The notes: a model not told the origin generated them from the letters alone. Numbered from the stretch's first letter, positions 1 through 8,801 are shown. The stretch: DNA of 20,399 nt from an uncultured Bacteroidota bacterium (GCA_946479615.1 CAMLGR010000082.1:1-20399); one strand, 5' to 3'. Numbers and translations are program-made.

Positions 1-63
1 CATTGCCGTTCAAGGCACAAATCTCCCGAGCGCGATCCGAGTGAAGCCATCCATGGGACGCGG
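1..63. other. GC-rich window edge, compositionally distinct
   Basis: These bases are about 60% G+C by hand count, against roughly 40% in the rest of the window. Plus frame 2 is open from base 2 to a TAA at 64-66 and could be the last 21 residues of a protein using GC-rich codons. That stop overlaps the stop of the minus-strand exported-protein fragment next to it. No homology is recognised. A contig junction, the edge of an inserted element, or the tail of a convergent gene would all fit. Confidence 0.3.
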
Positions 64-282
64 TTAATCCATTTTCACTGTACACTTATAATCGGCCGAT
101 TGCGGATTTCGCACAATCAATTCGCCGGTAATGTTCTTAAACTGGTTGGGATAATCTTCAATCACCCTTTGTATACCTGTCAGCAGATCCTGCTGTAAAA
201 TTGATTTGAATTGAGCCTGAGAAGAATAGGAAAGAAGTAATAAAATAGTAAAAAACCTAAGGGCTTTTACGCATTGTTTCAT
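64..282 (-). CDS. Exported protein, probably truncated N-terminal fragment
   Basis: This reading frame encodes 72 residues. Residues 1-23 form a typical signal peptide: basic MKQCVKALR, a hydrophobic FFTILLLLSY core, then a SSQAQ cleavage region. The mature part has the pattern VIEDYPNQFKNITGEL and NPQSADYKC. It resembles the start of small exported Bacteroidota proteins of unknown function, which I recall as considerably longer than 72 residues. The frame stops right where the GC-rich edge begins, so the gene may be cut by a rearrangement or an assembly join rather than ending naturally. It is divergent from the small gene starting at 395. Function is unknown; only the export signal is well supported. 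Confidence 0.5.
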   Translation of the reverse strand: MKQCVKALRFFTILLLLSYSSQAQFKSILQQDLLTGIQRVIEDYPNQFKNITGELIVRNPQSADYKCTVKMD

Positions 283-394
283 TAGTTTTGGATTTAACTG
301 GTTAACAATTAAGGCCCAATATTATTAAATCTTGATTGTAATTTATACTTTTAAGAAGAATTTTCCGTTACCTAGTAATTAAACAAAATCCAGT

Positions 395-553
395 ATGAAA
401 AACAAGAGCATTGTACATTCTAACGAAGAAGCGAGAATCTATCGCAGTTATTACAAACCTTCCCTGAATATTTTCCGATTGTTTAAGTCTGTATTGTGTG
501 TATTTGTATCCGGATCATCACCGGCTGCTTCTGCCAGCTACAGGAGAAAATAA
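395..553 (+). CDS. Possible small protein of 52 residues
   Basis: An ATG at 395 opens a frame of 52 codons ending in TAA at 551-553. The product is basic. It begins MKNKSIVHSNEEARIYRSYY, has a short hydrophobic stretch (SVLCVFVSG) near residues 32-40, and ends in a Ser/Ala-rich, Arg/Lys tail. No family is recognised. The main support is context: a strong intrinsic terminator in the same orientation starts 28 bases after the stop, so something is transcribed on this strand. A-rich sequence precedes the ATG, as is common for Bacteroidota ribosome entry. The frame could be coincidental and the transcript a non-coding RNA instead. Confidence 0.4.
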   Translation: MKNKSIVHSNEEARIYRSYYKPSLNIFRLFKSVLCVFVSGSSPAASASYRRK

Positions 554-581
554 AACGTCTTTACTAACCCCCCATTATAGT

Positions 582-611
582 AAGCTCTTCTGTAACCAGA
601 GGGGCTTTTTT
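582..611 (+). terminator. Intrinsic terminator, plus strand
   Basis: The stem AAGCTCTTCTG pairs with CAGAGGGGCTT (11 pairs, two of them G-T) around a TAAC loop and runs into six T residues. The T-tract is only on the plus strand, so this ends a rightward transcript such as the small gene at 395. It overlaps the stop codon of the leftward outer-membrane gene, whose mRNA would also carry the hairpin but without a U-tract. Confidence 0.75.
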
Positions 612-3363
612 AGTTTTGGTTGGTTTTCTCTTTTTTGCTCCCACCCATTTTGGTAAGATTATACAGGAAACTGACCATAAAATAGCGGCGCAATACAAGG
701 TTTCTGGTATCCTGGATATAATTGTCGCCCGTGCTGCGGGTGATGCTCTGGTTCTGATTGAGGATATCATTTACCGAAAATTTGACTTCTCCATTCTTAT
801 TTTTAAGTACCAGTTTACTGATAGCTGCATTTATTAAGGGTATACTTTGATTATATCCTTCCACCCGTCCCGAGCTGGCATAATAATCCATATTGATAAG
901 AAAAATAAAACCATTAGTTAAGCTATAGGAAAAATCGGCGGAGTAGATCTGCGATAAATATTTTTCATTAAGCATTTTATTAATAGAATACCTGACTTGC
1001 GTATAGGAAAGGCTTGCCTGCGCGCTGAAATCATATTTATCATTGGTAATTGCCACAACAGCTCCCTGGGTAAGGTTGAGAGTTTGCCCGGTATTTTTTT
1101 CTTTATACAAAAGGCTTACATCCCTGTTATAAGAAATATTGCTGGTGAAGTTGATACTGGACCCCTTTAACCTGGGATTTTTAAACGGGAACCCAAAGGT
1201 CAGGTAAGAGGAGGCCTGATAAGAACCATTTACATTTTCGGGCCTGGTAAGTTGTATGCCGCTGGTCAACGTGTCAATACTATTCACTATTTTATTAGAT
1301 GTAGTTGAAAAATTCATGCTAAGCGCCATAAACCTGAAAGTCTGCATATTAAATGTATTATACCCCATGCTCAGGTTATGATTGAATTCCTGCTTCAGGT
1401 CAGGATTACCGGTTCTTACATTCAAAGGATCGGTAACATCCAATATATTTTGCAATTGCAAGCCACTTGGCGGATTTGTTCTTCCACTATATTGAACACG
1501 GAGGTTTTTCCCACGGTCAGGTGTAAAATTTAAATTAGCTGTAGGAAAAAAATTAAGTTGTCTCTGTGTTATCACCGAATCTTTGGTTATTGAAGCCTGG
1601 TAACTATTATTTTCCTGTTCAGATCGTTGCACTCCTATGCCAACCTGGTAATTATACTTTGGTTTCTGTGCCCTGAAGTTGATACCGAAGCGATGCGCCA
1701 GGAATGTATTTTTAAAATTATTGGTTAATCCCTTGTTTAGGCTATCGTACTTGTCACTAAGAGGGTTAAAATCATATGTCTCCCTGTTAGCATTACTGGC
1801 ATTGTTAGTATATGCATAATTTAGTTCTAATAATTGATTTAACCCGAAAGGCTCCGTATACGAAGTACTTATGATATTGTACCGGTTTGTATTCTTTTGA
1901 TTATTATTTTGATTCTGGTAAATTGTCCGATATATGCTCTCATCCCGCTGATAAAATTCGTTCTTTGAAAAGGTGTATCCCTGGTTATTATTATTCGCTA
2001 TGCTATTATTCCATCCTATTGTCAAGGTGCGGCCTATTTTGTTAAACCGGTGACGGATCAGCAGGTTATTATTCCAGTTAGCCGATTCAGTTCGTCTAGT
2101 ATTATCAGTTTTGCCGGTAATCGAAAGATATCTTGCAGAAGGGATCTCGGAAAAAGTAAAGGATGTATCCATCGACTGGCTTTGCATACTGGCTATATTA
2201 ACCGAAGGTGTATATAAAAAAGAAGTAAGCGAATCAATCTGATACTCAAACCTCAAATTAAACCGGTGTCCTTTATTTTCATTAAAAGATGAAGATTTTT
2301 TATTCAAAAGAGCAATGGAATCTGTAAATATACTTTGCTTAAAAAGATTTTCTTCCTGCTTGATAGCAGAGCTGGTATAAAAATAGCTTCCGGAAACATT
2401 TAACTTTTTTCCCCATTGATTAACATAATTTAATCCGGCAGCCCCTGTTTTATTTATTCCAACTCCGCTCCCGCTTCTTGAGCTTCCCCTGCCACTACCC
2501 GGTCCTTCACCAAGTGAGAACCCCTGGTCATTAATATTATTGGAATTAAAAACAAGGGAAATGCGTTCAGATTCACTGAATTTATTCAATCCCAGGTTTC
2601 CCTTGTATTTTCCTTCATCTCCATAACCAGCAATGGCTCTGCCGAAATATCCTGTTTTTCTATCCTTTTTCAGCTTGATGTTGATCGTCTTTGTCCGGCT
2701 GCCATCATCAATCTTGGTAAACTTGGCCTGTTCACTCATGTCGTTAAAAACCTGCACACTTTCCACCATCTCAGCTGTCAAATTTTTAGTCGCTATCTTA
2801 GGATCGTTGCCAAAAAATTCTTTCCCATCAACATATATTTTTTGAACCTGCTCACCCTGTGCCTTTACCGTACCGGCTTTATCCACTTCAACTCCTGGTA
2901 ATTTTTTAAGCAAATCTTCGACTGTTGCATTGGGTTTTGTCTTAAACGCGCTTGCATTGAATTGAATTGTATCTTTTTTTATTACAATCGGCGATTCGCT
3001 TGTTACGATCACTTCTCCGAGTAGCTGCACATCTTTTGCTGGTGTCAGATCTCCCAGGTCGAGTTGTTGTTTGCCGGCAAGCGTGATCGGTTTTTTTATT
3101 TCCGTATATCCCTGGTGAGAAACGATAAGATGGTAAGAACCTGCAACCAGGTTCCTGATCTCAAAAAGACCCTGGGCATTGGTGAGTGAAAAAGAAATGA
3201 CGGAGGAATCTTTGGGTTGCAGTATTGAAACCGTGGCATCCATCAATGGCTTGCCCGAAGTGGTATCTGTTACCTTTCCCTTAACAGAAGCATCTGCCCG
3301 TTGCGCTCCGGCATAAGCAAAAAAAAGTATGGCCGCCGCAACGGTACAAATTAGCCTCTTCAT
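610..3363 (-). CDS. TonB-plug outer-membrane beta-barrel protein
   Basis: This is a 917-residue outer-membrane protein. Residues 1-20 are a signal peptide ending AYAGA. Residues 26-105 form a carboxypeptidase-regulatory-like (beta-sandwich) domain, with VKGKVTDTTSGKPLMDATV and a GLFEIRNLVAGSYHL motif. Residues 115-210 resemble a TonB receptor plug (VEDLLKKLPGVEVD, then IYVDGKEFFG at 176-185). The rest is rich in alternating Asn/Tyr/Ser strands typical of a beta barrel. The arrangement fits the outer membrane beta-barrel family (OMP_b-brl_3 type) rather than SusC proper: it is shorter than usual SusC and has no SusD beside it. Substrate is unknown. It stands alone, with its own -7 element upstream, and shares its 3' end with a terminator pointing the other way. 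Confidence 0.9.
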   Translation of the reverse strand: MKRLICTVAAAILFFAYAGAQRADASVKGKVTDTTSGKPLMDATVSILQPKDSSVISFSLTNAQGLFEIRNLVAGSYHLIVSHQGYTEIKKPITLAGKQQLDLGDLTPAKDVQLLGEVIVTSESPIVIKKDTIQFNASAFKTKPNATVEDLLKKLPGVEVDKAGTVKAQGEQVQKIYVDGKEFFGNDPKIATKNLTAEMVESVQVFNDMSEQAKFTKIDDGSRTKTINIKLKKDRKTGYFGRAIAGYGDEGKYKGNLGLNKFSESERISLVFNSNNINDQGFSLGEGPGSGRGSSRSGSGVGINKTGAAGLNYVNQWGKKLNVSGSYFYTSSAIKQEENLFKQSIFTDSIALLNKKSSSFNENKGHRFNLRFEYQIDSLTSFLYTPSVNIASMQSQSMDTSFTFSEIPSARYLSITGKTDNTRRTESANWNNNLLIRHRFNKIGRTLTIGWNNSIANNNNQGYTFSKNEFYQRDESIYRTIYQNQNNNQKNTNRYNIISTSYTEPFGLNQLLELNYAYTNNASNANRETYDFNPLSDKYDSLNKGLTNNFKNTFLAHRFGINFRAQKPKYNYQVGIGVQRSEQENNSYQASITKDSVITQRQLNFFPTANLNFTPDRGKNLRVQYSGRTNPPSGLQLQNILDVTDPLNVRTGNPDLKQEFNHNLSMGYNTFNMQTFRFMALSMNFSTTSNKIVNSIDTLTSGIQLTRPENVNGSYQASSYLTFGFPFKNPRLKGSSINFTSNISYNRDVSLLYKEKNTGQTLNLTQGAVVAITNDKYDFSAQASLSYTQVRYSINKMLNEKYLSQIYSADFSYSLTNGFIFLINMDYYASSGRVEGYNQSIPLINAAISKLVLKNKNGEVKFSVNDILNQNQSITRSTGDNYIQDTRNLVLRRYFMVSFLYNLTKMGGSKKEKTNQN

Positions 3364-3383
3364 TAAGATGGTTTATATACCAC

Positions 3384-3391
3384 CAAAATTA
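3384..3391 (-). promoter_or_regulatory. -7 promoter element of the outer-membrane gene
   Basis: The minus strand reads TAATTTTG, a full match to the Bacteroidota -7 consensus TAnnTTTG, 20 bases before the ATG at 3363. No clear TTG lies 19-21 bases further upstream, so only half of the promoter is well supported. Confidence 0.5.
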
Positions 3392-3450
3392 AAAGTAACC
3401 CGATAGAATAACTTTCAGGAACCTGTTAAAAGAAGAAGTAATCCCATATG

Positions 3451-3481
3451 AAAAACTAATGCTCCCGGTCGGAAACATTAG
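3451..3481 (-). terminator. Intrinsic terminator of the SNF2 gene
   Basis: Read on the minus strand, CTAATGTTTCC pairs with GGGAGCATTAG (11 pairs including G-T wobbles) around GACC and is followed by TTTTT. It begins 24 bases after the stop codon of the SNF2 gene and precedes the outer-membrane gene, so the two large genes are separate transcription units. Confidence 0.75.
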
Positions 3482-3505
3482 CTTATTTAATCATTATTGA
3501 CCCGG

Positions 3506-6500
3506 TTAACTAAACAGGTATTCTACATCTTCGCGTGTCAGTGATTTCACAAAACTACTGTCATCGGTGATGAGTTCTTTGGCAAGCGCTCTTTTCTTAT
3601 CCTGTAATTGCAATATTTTATCTTCAATGGTATCCTTGCAGATCATCCGGTAAGCAAAGATATTTTTCGTTTGGCCAATACGGTGTGTTCTATCGATCGC
3701 CTGCTGCTCCACTGCAGGGTTCCACCAGGGATCAACGATGTACACGTAATCAGCCGCGGTAAGGTTCAAACCCACACCACCCGCTTTTAAGGAGATCAGG
3801 AACACTCGCACCGCATCATCGTTCTGGAAACTTTGGATCGCTTTTTCCCTGTCAGGCGCAGAAGTGCTTCCATCAAAATATTCGTACTTCACACCAAGCT
3901 CATCCAGCTTGGCCCTGATCAGCGCCAGCATTCCAAGAAACTGCGAAAACACCAATGCTTTGTGGTTGCTGATATTTTCTGTGATTTCCCTGGCCAGCTC
4001 TTCAAGTTTGATAGAATGGTTTTCAAATTTCTCATCTTCATTCAATATCGCCGGGGAATCGCATATTTGTCTCAGCTTCATCAAACCCTGCAGGATCGTA
4101 AGTTGCGATTTTTGAATGCCCTGCTCCTGTATCGTACCAAGTATCTTGTCACGGAAATCATTACGATATGCATCATAAATCTTACGCTGCTCATCATCCA
4201 TTTCGCACCAAAGGATCATTTCAAGTTTTTCCGGAAGATCACGCGCCACCTGCTCCTTTGTTCTGCGCAGGATAAATGGGTATAATATTTTCTTTAAATG
4301 CTCTTTTCTGTCCTGCTCGCCAAATTTATCAATGGGCACTGCAAATTCCTGGCGGAAGTATTCCATCGTACCTAGCATACCGGGGTTCAGGAAGTTCATT
4401 TGCGCAAAGATGTCAAATGTATTGTTCTGTAAAGGCGTACCGCTCATACAGAGACGATGTTTGGAATTGAGCAAACAAGCTGCCTTGGTTACTTTGCTCG
4501 ACGGGTTTTTGATCGCCTGGCTTTCATCCAGTATCACATAATCGAAGTTCACGCTCACCAGCAATTTAATATCGCTGCGCAATGTTCCGTAAGTAGTGAT
4601 AGTGATATCATGGTCGATGATCTCTTCCCTTGACCTGGTACGCATTGCTCCATGATGAATACGGTAAGTCAGTTTGGGTGTGAATTTCCTGATCTCATTC
4701 TCCCAGTTATAGATCAGCGTGGTCGGACAGACCACCAATGCTTTTAACTTGCCATGGGTAGCGCGGAAATAATCGAGGAATGATAATGCCTGTACCGTTT
4801 TACCCAAACCCATATCATCGGCAAGAATACCACCCCAGTTAATATCGGTCAGGTAATTGAGCCATTGATAACCGGCTACCTGGTAAGGACGCAATATTGA
4901 TTTAAGATTTTCCGGCGCTTCGATCTCTTTTATTTTGTTGAACTGGCGAAGTTTTTCATATTTCTCTTCCAGTTGCACGACCAGCTCTTCTTCATCCCTC
5001 GTTTCATATAATTCATCCACAACACTTAAATGGTAGCGGGATAATTTCAGGTTGTGAGAATTGCCTTCTCCCACGCGGAAGAGCAACGAATATTTTTTCA
5101 GCCATTCTTCCGGCAAAATACCAAGTGTGCCGTCATTCAGCTGTACAAACTGCTGCTTGTTGGCCAATGCTCTTTTTACTTCGGCAACGGTAACTTTCTG
5201 ATCGCCGAAAACAATATCGATCTTGGCATCAAACCAATCGGTATTGCTGCTGATAAAGATCTTTGTCTGTGGCTTGGCGGTATTAAAACGGAAATTTTTC
5301 AACGCCTCGAATCCATAGACCGGTGTTTTCATTTCGTTCATCGCATCCACGAACAGGAAGAACCAGTTGTTCTTCAATACATCGATCCCTTTTAATGCGA
5401 GTGACCCGTTTTCTTCATTATAAATAAAATTGGAATGAAGGTTCTGCAATTTTTCAATAAATACTTTCTCCACTTCCCTGTTCCGGTGAACGATCAGCAC
5501 TTTATCACCTTGTGGCACCACGATCTCATCCCTGTCCCTCGATTTGGTTTCATATCCTTTGTAGGAGAAAGAAGGTTGGAACACCAGATAATCTCCCTTT
5601 TCTACCAGGAATAATTTTACTTCCGGGTCGCCGTCTTTTACTTCCTGGACTAATGTCTTATCAAAATCAACTTTATATTCCCTGGCCAGTGGCAATAGGA
5701 ATTGGGAAAGATTGGATGACCAGTCTTCTGCTGATACTACGATCTTGCCGGCAGGCAAAAATTTCTCTGCCAGATGAATCACTTCATTGCTTTTCCAGAG
5801 ATGCAATTGATTATTATAAAGAAAAAACAAGGGGCTCGCACTTTCATTCTCTGATAAATCATATTCCATTCCACCACCTTTTACGCGGCATTGAATAGTA
5901 TAATGCGAATTCTTTTTAACGATAAAATGCAATGTTGCTTCTTCTTTATTTACCTGTAAGGGTTCGAGATTACCTGTCTTGAATGTTTTCCCTGAAGGCA
6001 GCAGGAAAAATAAAGGTTTGGTAACACCTTCCTGTTCCAGGCAAAGCTTTTTCAAACGGGGAAAAAGATATTCGGCCATCAATTCTTTTGTCTCTGCGGG
6101 CAGATCGTCTTCATCCTGGTGAATAATATTTTCCCAGATCCCCGAGAAGGGAGAATTACGGCTTACATATTTATTGATCTCTGTATCCTGCAATTTGCGC
6201 AGGGTAGTCAATAATTGTTTATCATCTTCCGGTAATTTATCCGTTTCGACATACCGGCTGATATCCGGTTTTTCAGCTTTGCCCGCAAATCCATCATTGC
6301 CTTCATTGGGTTCGCCAATTATGGCATCGATCGTAAAATGCGGGTATCCCTTTTTATTAAAATTGAAAACAATACCCAGCCGTTGCGAAGGAAGCGTATT
6401 CTCCTCCTGCATTATTTCCGGCTCGGGCGCTTCTTTTTCTTTTTGAGGTAATACAACAGGTCTTGGTGCAGCAGCAGCTACAGCTACTCGTTTGATGCCG

Positions 6501-7273
6501 GTATCCAATACCCGTAAGAAGGGCTTTCCTTCTTTATATACAAATTCAAATTTTCCTTTCAGATCATCTTCGAGTGAGTATCCGTATGCTTCGAGTAATT
6601 TATTCTTTTCTTTATCCCAGTTCCTGATACTGTCAAAATAATTGGCGCCATATGCATTCAGTAATTGCAAAAACACGATCACTTTGGGAAGACAGAGCGG
6701 GTGATTAGGATCGGCATAATCACAACTGGTATCGAAATTTCTTTCTTCGTTCTTGCGGATCAATACATGATAGGTCTTATCATCCAATACTACCGATGCT
6801 TTCACTGATTCATTCTCCGCCATTTCAATATTGGCACGTTGTGTACGCAGGTACTTTTCTGCTTCGTTAAATGTGACAGGAGAAGAAAGAAAGCGAAGTG
6901 TTTTAAGATCGATGGTTTTCATCTTGGCAACGGTATGCCGCTGATCATATTGTACCGAATCGCTTTGCAGATGACCCTTATCGATCATTTCCTGCAACTG
7001 GAACAAGGCCGCTGTTTCATGACGACAGATATCACCGATATTATACGGGCAGCTGCAACGCAATGAGATTTCTTTTGCGTCTTTGAATTTTTGAATATAT
7101 ACTTTGTAAAAAGTACTGTAGCTATCATCTTTCACACGAAATACGGCGGACCCGAAAAGGTCATCGTACTCCACGAGTTCTACAAAACCAATAGCATGAA
7201 TTTTCTTACCGCGTCGGATCACTTCATCAGTTCCATGGGTATAAACATACTTCAACAGGTGTGGTAGGGCCAT
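3506..7273 (-). CDS. SWIM zinc-finger SNF2-family DNA-dependent ATPase
   Basis: This 1255-residue protein is a bacterial SNF2/HepA-like ATP-dependent DNA translocase. A SWIM zinc motif lies near the N-terminus (C73-x-C75, C83-x-H85). A long middle region without recognised motifs (about 90-790) probably corresponds to the bacterial SNF2-associated region. The ATPase core has motif I DDMGLGKT (819-826, K825), motif II DESQ (916-919, in place of DEAH), motif III SGTPLQNN (944-951) and, in the C-terminal lobe, DPWWNP (1181-1186) and RTHRIGQ (1195-1201). All core motifs are intact. Such proteins move along double-stranded DNA and remodel bound proteins; the cellular target is not known. No methylase, nuclease or phospholipase D gene is adjacent, so there is no support for a restriction or DISARM role. 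Confidence 0.95.
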   Translation of the reverse strand: MALPHLLKYVYTHGTDEVIRRGKKIHAIGFVELVEYDDLFGSAVFRVKDDSYSTFYKVYIQKFKDAKEISLRCSCPYNIGDICRHETAALFQLQEMIDKGHLQSDSVQYDQRHTVAKMKTIDLKTLRFLSSPVTFNEAEKYLRTQRANIEMAENESVKASVVLDDKTYHVLIRKNEERNFDTSCDYADPNHPLCLPKVIVFLQLLNAYGANYFDSIRNWDKEKNKLLEAYGYSLEDDLKGKFEFVYKEGKPFLRVLDTGIKRVAVAAAAPRPVVLPQKEKEAPEPEIMQEENTLPSQRLGIVFNFNKKGYPHFTIDAIIGEPNEGNDGFAGKAEKPDISRYVETDKLPEDDKQLLTTLRKLQDTEINKYVSRNSPFSGIWENIIHQDEDDLPAETKELMAEYLFPRLKKLCLEQEGVTKPLFFLLPSGKTFKTGNLEPLQVNKEEATLHFIVKKNSHYTIQCRVKGGGMEYDLSENESASPLFFLYNNQLHLWKSNEVIHLAEKFLPAGKIVVSAEDWSSNLSQFLLPLAREYKVDFDKTLVQEVKDGDPEVKLFLVEKGDYLVFQPSFSYKGYETKSRDRDEIVVPQGDKVLIVHRNREVEKVFIEKLQNLHSNFIYNEENGSLALKGIDVLKNNWFFLFVDAMNEMKTPVYGFEALKNFRFNTAKPQTKIFISSNTDWFDAKIDIVFGDQKVTVAEVKRALANKQQFVQLNDGTLGILPEEWLKKYSLLFRVGEGNSHNLKLSRYHLSVVDELYETRDEEELVVQLEEKYEKLRQFNKIKEIEAPENLKSILRPYQVAGYQWLNYLTDINWGGILADDMGLGKTVQALSFLDYFRATHGKLKALVVCPTTLIYNWENEIRKFTPKLTYRIHHGAMRTRSREEIIDHDITITTYGTLRSDIKLLVSVNFDYVILDESQAIKNPSSKVTKAACLLNSKHRLCMSGTPLQNNTFDIFAQMNFLNPGMLGTMEYFRQEFAVPIDKFGEQDRKEHLKKILYPFILRRTKEQVARDLPEKLEMILWCEMDDEQRKIYDAYRNDFRDKILGTIQEQGIQKSQLTILQGLMKLRQICDSPAILNEDEKFENHSIKLEELAREITENISNHKALVFSQFLGMLALIRAKLDELGVKYEYFDGSTSAPDREKAIQSFQNDDAVRVFLISLKAGGVGLNLTAADYVYIVDPWWNPAVEQQAIDRTHRIGQTKNIFAYRMICKDTIEDKILQLQDKKRALAKELITDDSSFVKSLTREDVEYLFS

Positions 7274-7361
7274 TCGTTATTTTTACAGTTTCTCTCAATC
7301 TTGCAGCCAGGCAATCCATCAGTCAGCTGCTGATTAATTGATTGTTGAAAAGGGCAATCGG

Positions 7362-7369
7362 CAAAAGTA
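7362..7369 (-). promoter_or_regulatory. -7 promoter element of the SNF2 gene
   Basis: The minus strand reads TACTTTTG, matching TAnnTTTG. It implies a 5' leader of about 80 bases before the ATG at 7273. No TTG is visible at the expected -33 distance. The leader contains an imperfect hairpin at 7312-7344 (CAATC/GATTG outside, ATCAG/CTGAT inside). Confidence 0.4.
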
Positions 7370-7470
7370 AAAGAATGTAACGCAGATTTCCTTGTAAAAA
7401 GGGAAGAATTAATAAATAATTTAAGAGCGCAGAATATGCAAAAAAAATTGTCTACCTTGTACCCCTTTTT

Positions 7471-8196
7471 TTATTTCACCAATAGCTTACCTTCTTTATA
7501 AACAGGTAACACATTGGCCAGGTCATTGGTAAGACAAAACCGGATATCTTCTATCAATCCGAATCTTTCCACGAGGCGATGGTAGTGGGTAAGTTGCGGA
7601 GCGAACTCGTGCATATTGTCTTTATGTTTTTCAAACATCACTTCTGCCATCAGTGAACTATCACAATGAATCGTAAAATGATCTTTGATCCGGTTGATCA
7701 CAGCACCGGCAAATAATGTGTCTTCGAGATTGAACCTGTCCTTCCAGCCTGCACAACCCAGCACCACATTCTTTTTCTCTGCGATTAAAAAATCACAGAC
7801 GGAAGAAAGATTGACAAAAGCTCCGGAAATAATAGTATCGGCTCCTTTCTCCAATGCCATGTGAAGAAGCCTTGTACCATTGGTAGTTGTCAGTACAAGC
7901 GTTTTATTTTCGATAAAATCGCGGGAGTATTCCAACGGAGAATTTCCATGCACCAATCCATCCGCAATCTTACCATCGCGTTCGCCGGCAGCAATACCAT
8001 CGATATTCTTACTGATCTCGATGGCTTTGGGAACCGAATCGACCGGTATCACGCATTTAGCGCCGTTATATAATGCAGAGGCGATAGTAGAGGTAGCACG
8101 AAACACATCGATAATAACAACCACACTATTACTCAGGTCGTATAAATGCAAGAGAGCGGGCGACAGGGAGGTATGTAACTCAGGCTTATTATTCAT
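7471..8196 (-). CDS. comB: 2-phosphosulfolactate phosphatase (ComB family)
   Basis: This protein (241 residues from the chosen ATG) is a ComB homologue, a Mg-dependent phosphatase that removes phosphate from (2R)-phospho-3-sulfolactate in coenzyme M biosynthesis of methanogens. Recognisable family blocks are VIIDVFRATSTIASAL (27-42), GERDG...GNSPLEY (71-90), TTTNGT (103-108), GWKDRFNLEDTLFAGA (150-165) and the C-terminal D-LANVLP. The frame continues upstream to a TTG at 8211. I prefer the ATG at 8196 because a canonical promoter -7 element covers the TTG, so an mRNA starting there would not include it. No comA or comC is nearby, and Bacteroidota do not make coenzyme M, so the real substrate is uncertain. 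Confidence 0.88.
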   Translation of the reverse strand: MNNKPELHTSLSPALLHLYDLSNSVVVIIDVFRATSTIASALYNGAKCVIPVDSVPKAIEISKNIDGIAAGERDGKIADGLVHGNSPLEYSRDFIENKTLVLTTTNGTRLLHMALEKGADTIISGAFVNLSSVCDFLIAEKKNVVLGCAGWKDRFNLEDTLFAGAVINRIKDHFTIHCDSSLMAEVMFEKHKDNMHEFAPQLTHYHRLVERFGLIEDIRFCLTNDLANVLPVYKEGKLLVK

Positions 8197-8208
8197 TCGG
8201 TAAATGCG

Positions 8209-8238
8209 CAAAATTAAAGTAATGACGCCGTTTTACAA
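8209..8238 (-). promoter_or_regulatory. Promoter of comB
   Basis: On the minus strand TTG (8236-8238) is followed by exactly 19 bases and then TAATTTTG (8209-8216), an almost ideal Bacteroidota sigma-A promoter. Transcription starting about 5-7 bases downstream would leave a leader of only a few bases before the ATG at 8196. It separates comB from the SRPBCC gene 50 bases upstream. Confidence 0.65.
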
Positions 8239-8261
8239 GGTCCGGACAGCAGGAAGATTGA

Positions 8262-8738
8262 CTATTTCTCCAGGAGTTTTTTCCACTTTTCGCCTTCGGC
8301 GAAATCCTTGATCATTTTATTACGCTGCTCAAGCAGGTGCCGCATATAGCGGGTGAGGTAGATCTTATTAAATATTTTTCCCAACGATCCATAGGGAGAT
8401 TCGAAATGAAACAGGTCGATCATGATCGTTCCGTTATTGACCGGCTTGAAATGATGTTCGTGTTTGAGCACTTTAAAATCTCCTTCGATCTGCTCATCGG
8501 TGAACATCTGCGGCTTTTTCATATCAGTGACCTTGACACGGAGCATTCGTGTTTTAAAAAAATGCTTTGCCTTCCAGGTGATCGTATCTTCTCTTTCTAC
8601 CAACCCAAACCGCACACCCGACACTGCTTCTTCCTGGTGACCGGCCATGGATTGTTTATGCAGATCCACACTACGGCTCAGGTCAAAAACCCGCTCCGAA
8701 GGCGCTTCTATAAAGGTGGTGAGATGTATAGTTGGCAT
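8262..8738 (-). CDS. SRPBCC (START-like) family protein
   Basis: The product has 158 residues and begins with the typical SRPBCC/polyketide-cyclase-like pattern TTFIEAPSERVFDLSRSVDLH, followed by a beta-rich centre (ITWKAKHFFKTRMLRVKVTDM, KHEHHFKPVNNGTIMIDLFHFESP) and a C-terminal amphipathic helix (YLTRYMRHLLEQRN). This fold forms a deep hydrophobic pocket that binds lipid-like or aromatic ligands. No catalytic signature or ligand can be read from the sequence. There is no signal peptide, so it is probably cytosolic. A possible -7 element TACGTTTT (one mismatch) precedes the ATG. It could be partly co-transcribed with comB, which has its own promoter in the 65-base space between the two ATG-defined genes. 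Confidence 0.85.
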   Translation of the reverse strand: MPTIHLTTFIEAPSERVFDLSRSVDLHKQSMAGHQEEAVSGVRFGLVEREDTITWKAKHFFKTRMLRVKVTDMKKPQMFTDEQIEGDFKVLKHEHHFKPVNNGTIMIDLFHFESPYGSLGKIFNKIYLTRYMRHLLEQRNKMIKDFAEGEKWKKLLEK

Positions 8739-8801
8739 AAATGATCCCTAAAACGTAAAAAATCAGGATTATATTATACGCAAAACACTGAAAACTGCAG
8801 T

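Noticed and set aside
610..3363. Polysaccharide utilisation (SusC/SusD) locus
   Set aside because: No SusD-like lipoprotein or glycan enzyme is adjacent, and the barrel protein is of the shorter stand-alone type.
3506..7273. SNF2 protein as part of a defence system such as DISARM
   Set aside because: No methylase, nuclease or other defence gene is adjacent, and terminators isolate it. The protein is of the common SWIM-SNF2 type.
7440..7470. T-tract terminator after comB
   Set aside because: T-runs are present on the minus strand near 7442 and 7465, but I found no convincing stem before them.
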